In this document: piece after piece, positions 58,691 to 64,000 of the stretch
Position numbering within the stretch: position 1 is the first letter of the stretch
Layout: each line of letters opens with the position of its first letter
Source: Gonocerus acuteangulatus
Lineage: Eukaryota > Arthropoda > Insecta > Hemiptera > Coreidae
Assembly: GCA_946811695.1 (NCBI GenBank)
Contig: OX328123.1
Coordinates: forward strand, 41,261,764 to 41,325,763
Direction: 5' to 3'
DNA length: 64,000 nt
The notes under the pieces: model-generated
The model's input: the letters and a program-made list of their open reading frames with translations, nothing else
What the model was told of the DNA's origin: nothing
Database searches by the model: none
Translations under genes and position numbers: made by a program

Positions 58691-60160
58691 AAGAATTTGG
58701 GATAAATTATTTTAGCGGCATAAAATAAATGATTAAAAAAGCTATTTAATTATTTTAGAAAAAATACTCGATATCAACATTGATTCATTTGTTTTCGACG
58801 AATTTCGCATTATATTAGAGATATATTCAATATTTTATAAGTAACGTAATTTTCTGCCATCGTAATCCTTTAAAGTTCGTGCTAGTAGGAAGCCGTTGAA
58901 TTGTATTATTCATGTAATTAACTCTCGAATAGTAGGGAATATCAGAGAGGGGACAGTACATTAGGCCTGAATACGAATGTAATCAGTGAATATTTTATAC
59001 ACTATAATTAACACATACACCCAACAACAAATTAAACGGAGATTTCTGAAATATTTTTGTTTCTAAATTCCTGAGTATCATCAAACTTACAGGTTAATTT
59101 ATTTGATGCAATATTTATCAAGCCTCATTATATCTCAGATATACTTTGGAGGGTGAGGCCTTTCTTTTACTTCGCTTCTCTCTATTATAGTTATTATAGT
59201 TAACTATCAAAACGACTAAACTGACGAATAAGAATGTCCAAGTGTTGATAAGTTATCAAACTCCTTTGAAAACTCCAAAGGTGTTAATAAAGGATGGAAA
59301 CCACTATAAGAAAACAAAGAAGTACGATTATTTTACTCCTCTAGGCCCTGCACTACGAAAAAGCTTAATCGAGAAAAAAATATATGCGAAAGAATTGCTG
59401 AATTTATAAGAAAGAAGAAATAATGATTCTAAAGAAATTTATTCATTAATGTATATATAGTTGTGGGGCGTATAATATGCAGAAAAGAAATCAGAAAGCA
59501 GAATACAGCAATAAAAGTTGTTAAACCCTAATTTATCGTCGAATTAACTCCATTCATACTGACAAGAAGACATGAATCCTGAATGCCTTGAGGTGGGAGA
59601 GCTTCCTGGCCGGGTCCCAGAACACTCTTCCCTCTTTCTCTGCTTAAACGGGACCATTAAAGAAATTAGACATAAATTCAGGTTTGGTACAGAATGGCCT
59701 CCTTTCGGGGAAAAAGGAGGATCCTTTTACGAGTTTTATTTCCAAGCCAGACAATTGTACTATCAGAAAGGCTTAGAAGCCCTTTCTAGGGAGAGATCTT
59801 TCAATCTACTACAATAGGAAAGGCATTACATCCAGCAGGTATTTGAATATACTCCTTCAATAAAATCATTGGAGAAATATTCAAACGCCTAAGGTACTGC
59901 TATTCCAATAAATTTAATAAAAAAAGTATTGAAAATATACCTTGTTACTGGCCTAAAATCACTATCTTGCGCAACTCTTAAAACGAAAAGGCATAAGAAG
60001 GTTATTTCAGTCTCTGTTCTTCAGAAGATGAAAACACGAAGAAAAATTAATTCTGCAGGCTTGACCCAATTTCTCACGTTTTGAAGTATATAATAATAAC
60101 TTTTGACGGCGTGTCCTTTTGACGGGCTGTTAATAAATATAAATTTCAGAAGGATACTTC
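58691..60160. other. No gene assigned; one orphan ORF
   Basis: An ATG-started 81-residue frame at 59572-59817 (NPECLEVGELPGRVPEHSS.., GTEWPPFGEKGGSFYEFYF) has balanced composition but no family that I recognise and no splice context. The rest is AT-rich. Confidence 0.25.
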
Positions 60161-60270
60161 CTGTCAGCCTTAAATGAAAATGTCATTTCCTTCTTCCATT
60201 TTCGACGTTAGATTTCTGTCCTTCTACCCACGTTTTGGCCGCTGTCGTCAACGGTGTACTGTACATTGGC

Positions 60271-60308
60271 GTAATATTTCGCCTGACTCCTATCGGGCTT
60301 CATCAGAC
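60271..60308 (-). ncRNA. Hammerhead-like motif
   Basis: On the - strand: CTGATGA, an A, stem GCC / GGC extended past one mismatch (GA / TC), then GAAATATTACGCC. No Penelope coding sequence was found beside it. Confidence 0.4.
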
Positions 60309-61084
60309 TTGTTGATTCTTTCAAAGGCAGGTAGACAGGAGTTACTTGCCTATTTTTTATCTATGTCCGGATGATTTTACGCTCTCTAGGCACATCAATA
60401 GGGGTTTTTCTTACCCTGAACAAGAGAGCTTACATACTTGAAGGGACTACAAAATGTACAAGAGGGGATATTAAGCCTACTTAGTATACAATAACTATTT
60501 CAGGGTGGGGAGAATGATACATAGGGAGGGGCTGTGTATGGTTATCTAACTTAAACTATTTACAATAGTTACACTGCCTCATCTCGAAGGTCCAGAATCG
60601 GCCTGGTGCTGGCTACAATCTTTAGAGTCAAGTCATAGGAACATTAATAGGCTGCTTTGCTAATTTCTTAGAATCGCCGTGTCAACTTTCGAGTCTTTCT
60701 GCCGTTAGAGTCCGTCGCCAGAAGCTTTAATGCCAGCCGTAGTTAGCGCTGACCCTGTTTAGACATACATAACCGTAGCCTTATTTTTGAAAAATCTTTA
60801 TGGCTTCCGTGAGCGACCTCTCATCCAGCGCAAGCACTATCGCTAGTTTCCTGACCTGGTCAAATAGGATCTGCCTAAACACACCCTTCCGTGTCTAGGG
60901 CCAGGGAAGGTTTTCATGCGTCTCAGGCGGTACATAGTGGTTAAAAATCGTCAAAAAGCGCTCAAAATTGATTTTTTGAAGTATTTTCTCGGAACACTTT
61001 GGCCTTACCTGAGAGGTGTTAAATACCTCCTGAGAGTGCAATTTCTTGGGTTTTAGGCCCCCACCGCAGTGTTGGGCAAAAATC

Positions 61085-61435
61085 ATTCAGAATAATGAAT
61101 AATGAATAAATTTGATATTTCATTCTGAATAATGAATCATTTTTCATTCATTATTCAGTGAATCAATGAATAACGTAAATTTTTATTTTTATTCATTATT
61201 GAATAACAATGATTTATTGAATGAAAATTTTTATTGATTGAAAATGATTTTATTGAATAAAAATGATTTATTGAATGAAAATTTTTATTGAATAAAAGTA
61301 ATTTATTGAATGAAAATTTTCATTGAATAAAAATGATTTATTTGAATGAAAATTTTTATTGAATAAAAATGATTTATTTGATTGAAATTTTTCGTTAAGT
61401 ACATCAAATTTTTTCTTTCTTTTAATGAAAACTAT
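61085..61435. repeat. AT-rich short tandem repeat
   Basis: Repeated variants of 'gaatgaaaatttttattgaa' and 'taaaaatgatttattgaa'. Similar sequence resumes at 63210-63390, so the fold-back element is embedded in it. The left edge, CAGTGTTGGGCAAAA at 61067, looks like a hAT terminus, and CCAACCCTG at 63264-63272 is a candidate inverse. The 8-bp flanks do not match. Confidence 0.6.
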
Positions 61436-61451
61436 ATAGAAGAGTGACATT

Positions 61452-61455
<4 letters not shown>

Positions 61456-61499
<44 letters not shown>

Positions 61500-63092
61500 C
61501 ACGTGTCTGTCTGTTTGTTCCTTGTACAAATCCACACCGTTTGACCGATTTTTACCATACTTGGAATAAGGGGGGGTAGGTCTTCATACGGGATGTCTCG
61601 TAGGCTAAATCAAAATCGTCTATCAGCTGTCTGTCTGAATGTTTGCTCCTTATATAAATCCACACCGTTTGACCGATTTCGATCAAACTTGACACATAGG
61701 TAGGTTTTGATACGGGGAGTGTCATAGGCTAGGTCAAAAAAGTGTAGCATCTGTTTGTCTGCCTGGTTGTTCCTTATTCATATCCACAACGATTGACCGA
61801 TTTTGACCAAACTTGGCGCACATGTAGGTCGTGATCCGGGGGTGTTACAGGCAACGTAAAAATTGTGTAGGGCTCACAGTTCGGAGGTCACAGGTTCGCA
61901 ACTGTAAACCCGAACAGTTACAGATTTGTGTTATTAGATTTTAATATTACTTACTTGGTTTGTAACGTTGCTGCCATGAAAATTAAATGTTAATGATAGG
62001 CTTATAATAGCCATTATTTAAAAATTATAATGCCTGATTATGTTTTACTATCACACGAGAACTAATTATTCAAATAAGCTTTCAAGGTCGCTCACTTTTC
62101 AAAATGTTAATAACTGAGCTTATGTGCTTTGGGAGTATTTGTCTTGCTTGCGAATGAAAACAGTCTTTCAACTGGCGCAGATATTTAAAATTATTTAACA
62201 TACTCTTCTTCCTGATTTTCAAAAAATTGCAAACTTGGACTTCTGCTTTCGTAAGAGAATCGTCGCTTGTTAGGGTATCGACATTTCCAAAATCAAAAAA
62301 ATCATTAACTTTAGATAGGCGAGCTGTAGGTGTCACTTCCATTAGTGCATTTACCTCTTCTAAAACTTTTTATTTAAAAAATTCAAAAATTTCGTCAAGT
62401 TTCAATTCCGCGTGGATATCACTCAACATAAATGATATTCTATCAAATGAATGGGAATTTCGAAATGGGCGTCAAGTCAGGACTGCTGACTGCCTTTAAA
62501 AATTGTTGTCTATCCAGCGAGCAGTCACGCCAAGAAAAAAAACGTCTGCGCTTTGCAGACCAGATGTCTGCAGTAGTACACACATACTTACACTTTCGTT
62601 TTACGTACACCATTTTGACGTAGCCAAAGACATTCCCCCGATCAATACCTACCTGTGTCCTTAGTTTAGTCAAAAACGGTCAAACGATGTGGAATTGTAC
62701 AAGAGATAAACACACAGACAGACAGCTGGTAGACGTTTCTTAAATAGCCTACGACACTACCCATATCATGATCTATCTGTGTGCCGAGTTTGGTCAAAAT
62801 CGGTCAAACGGTGTGGATTTGTATAAGGAACAAACATACAGACGGGCAGCTGGCAGACGTTTTTGACTTAGCCTATGACAATTCCCCTATCAAGATCTCC
62901 CTGTGTACCGAGTTTGGTCAAAATCGGACGAAGGGTGTGGATTTTTATAAGGAGTAAACATACAGACAGACAGCTGGTAGACATTTTTGAAATAGCCCAC
63001 GACAATTCGTGGATCAAGACCTACCAGTGTGCCGAGTTTGGCCAAAATCGGTCAAACGGTCTGGTTTTGTATAAAGAACAAACAGACGCGTG

Positions 63093-63150
<58 letters not shown>
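61456..63150. mobile_element. Fold-back element with inverted arrays of about 110-bp subrepeats
   Basis: After a (TA)n run (61456-61495) come three subrepeats, each with 'tgtctgtctg', 'aatccacaccgtttgaccga' and 'aacttg' (about 61500, 61620 and 61745). About 0.8 kb on, four inverse subrepeats follow (about 62660, 62770, 62885 and 62990), ending in 'cagacgcgtgatttatatat', the inverse of the left end, and another TA run (63097-63150). The centre carries hAT transposase remnants on the - strand. Confidence 0.75.
62082..62673 (-). pseudogene. hAT-type transposase remnant
   Basis: The - strand reads KYVCTTADIWSAKRRRFFSW (62590-62530), the well-conserved TADIWS segment of hAT transposases. After a deletion comes a C-terminal part (SFMLSDIHAELKLDEIFEFF, a TAA stop, then LSKVNDFFDFGN and LTKAEVQVCNFL). 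The DDE core and dimerisation domain are largely missing, so it cannot be active. Confidence 0.65.
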
Positions 63151-63185
<35 letters not shown>

Positions 63186-63489
63186 CACACATAAAAAAAA
63201 AAAAAATCAGTCAATGAATAAATGAATGAATTCTTATTCAATAAAAATTTATTGAATAATGATCCAACCCTGTTATTCATAGAATAAAAAATTATTCAGT
63301 GTATGAATAACGTAATGAATGAATAAATTAGTATTCAATAAAAATTTATTTGAATGATCATTGAATAAAAAGACAAGTTCTATGAATAAAATTCTCTCAA
63401 AATGTTCAAGAATTACAGAGCAATACTGAAGATTACTGAAGATAATAGCTGAAAACAATCAGAAAAAACAAGCCTTATACTGAGAGGAA

Positions 63490-64000
63490 CTGAATGGCTA
63501 AAGAAAACTGTTCGCCATCTGCTCCTTCAAGTTGAACTTGAACATGAATACAAGACATTCAACAGAATCAATCCTTTTGAGGTCGAGAAATGGATAAGTA
63601 AGTTTAATAAACATATTAATCCAAAAATTTTCCGCGGAAAATTAGTTTTAGAATGCCCTGATAGTAAAACTAGTCAAAAAATTTTGAAAGTCTTTATTTC
63701 AAGACATTCCAATAAAAGTAACATCTCGTGATTCCTTAAACTGCTCATGGGGAACATTTATTTGCTCCACGATTGAAGAAATGTCTAATGTAGAGATATG
63801 CGAAAACCTAAAAGCGCAACATGTTACCTTCATTAGAAGGTTTCCCATGAAAAATTCTACTAAAAGATCAGTCTTCGTTGCAAAATTTAATGAAGAATTT
63901 CTTCCAGAGAAAATAAGACTGGGCTACCTTGTAGTACCCATCCGCCCATACATCCCTCGCCCTACCATCTGTTACAGGTGCCAAACATATAACCACTTAG
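63490..64000 (+). pseudogene. LINE ORF1 (Jockey-type Gag-like protein), running off the window
   Basis: Two frames joined by a frameshift near 63695. The first carries EYKTFNRINPFEVEKWISKF; the second, open to the window end, carries LKAQHVTFIRRFP, KIRLGYLVVPIRPYIPRP and CYRCQTYNHL, the start of a CCHC zinc knuckle (C-x2-C-x4-H). This is the RNA-binding ORF1 protein of Jockey-clade LINEs. ORF2 would follow beyond 64000. Confidence 0.75.

Noticed and set aside
61268..61450. A repetitive SNKSFLFNENFH protein
   Set aside because: It is the translation of an AT-rich short tandem repeat.

Overview
This is a stretch of arthropod nuclear DNA, most likely from an insect with a large, AT-rich, transposon-filled genome. 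Evidence for this: spliced genes with GT-AG introns, intronic fold-back elements, long (TA)n microsatellites, a 5S-derived SINE, and remnants of many eukaryotic transposon classes (Penelope, Jockey/I and RTE-like LINEs, LTR elements, Copia, Tigger/pogo, Tc1/mariner, hAT). The species cannot be named from the sequence. Nothing bacterial or viral was seen.

Three host genes are supported. (1) A short/branched-chain acyl-CoA dehydrogenase (ACADSB-like, + strand) has eight recognisable coding exons between 6149 and 19362; only the first exon with the start codon is missing. Its introns hold palindromes, Penelope-type hairpins, a Copia scrap and a nested Tigger element. (2) and (3) On the - strand, converging on ACADSB, FMC1 (mitochondrial ATP synthase assembly factor, 25248-24937) and POMK (protein O-mannose kinase, first ATG 24953, stop 24060) overlap by 17 nt in different reading frames. 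This suggests a bicistronic transcript.

Layout: 1-5700, a dispersed repeat ('family A') split by a degenerate LTR retrotransposon that itself carries a MITE and an RTE-like scrap; 6149-19362, ACADSB; 19.9-22.9 kb, two Tigger-like elements; 24.0-25.25 kb, POMK/FMC1; 27-31 kb, inverted repeats, a 5S-rRNA-derived SINE with target-site duplication and a broken Tc1-like transposase; 32.7-35.4 kb, an inverted-repeat element with a 168-bp tandem duplication, then a probable solo LTR; 36.9-46.1 kb, a mosaic of families A and B, (TA)n-centred palindromes, SINEs and two LINE fragments; 46.8-47.5 kb, an 11-copy 62-bp minisatellite; 52.6-55.1 kb, a Tigger tail and a Penelope-like element with RT and GIY-YIG domains; 61-63.4 kb, a fold-back hAT-related element; 63.5-64 kb, a LINE ORF1 running off the window.

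The most notable non-coding signal is a hairpin motif seen repeatedly: a CTGANGA box, a short stem and GAAA. It resembles the catalytic core of the hammerhead ribozyme. Stem sequences differ between loci while pairing is kept, one copy lies just downstream of the Penelope-like coding region, and several loci carry it in inverted pairs.
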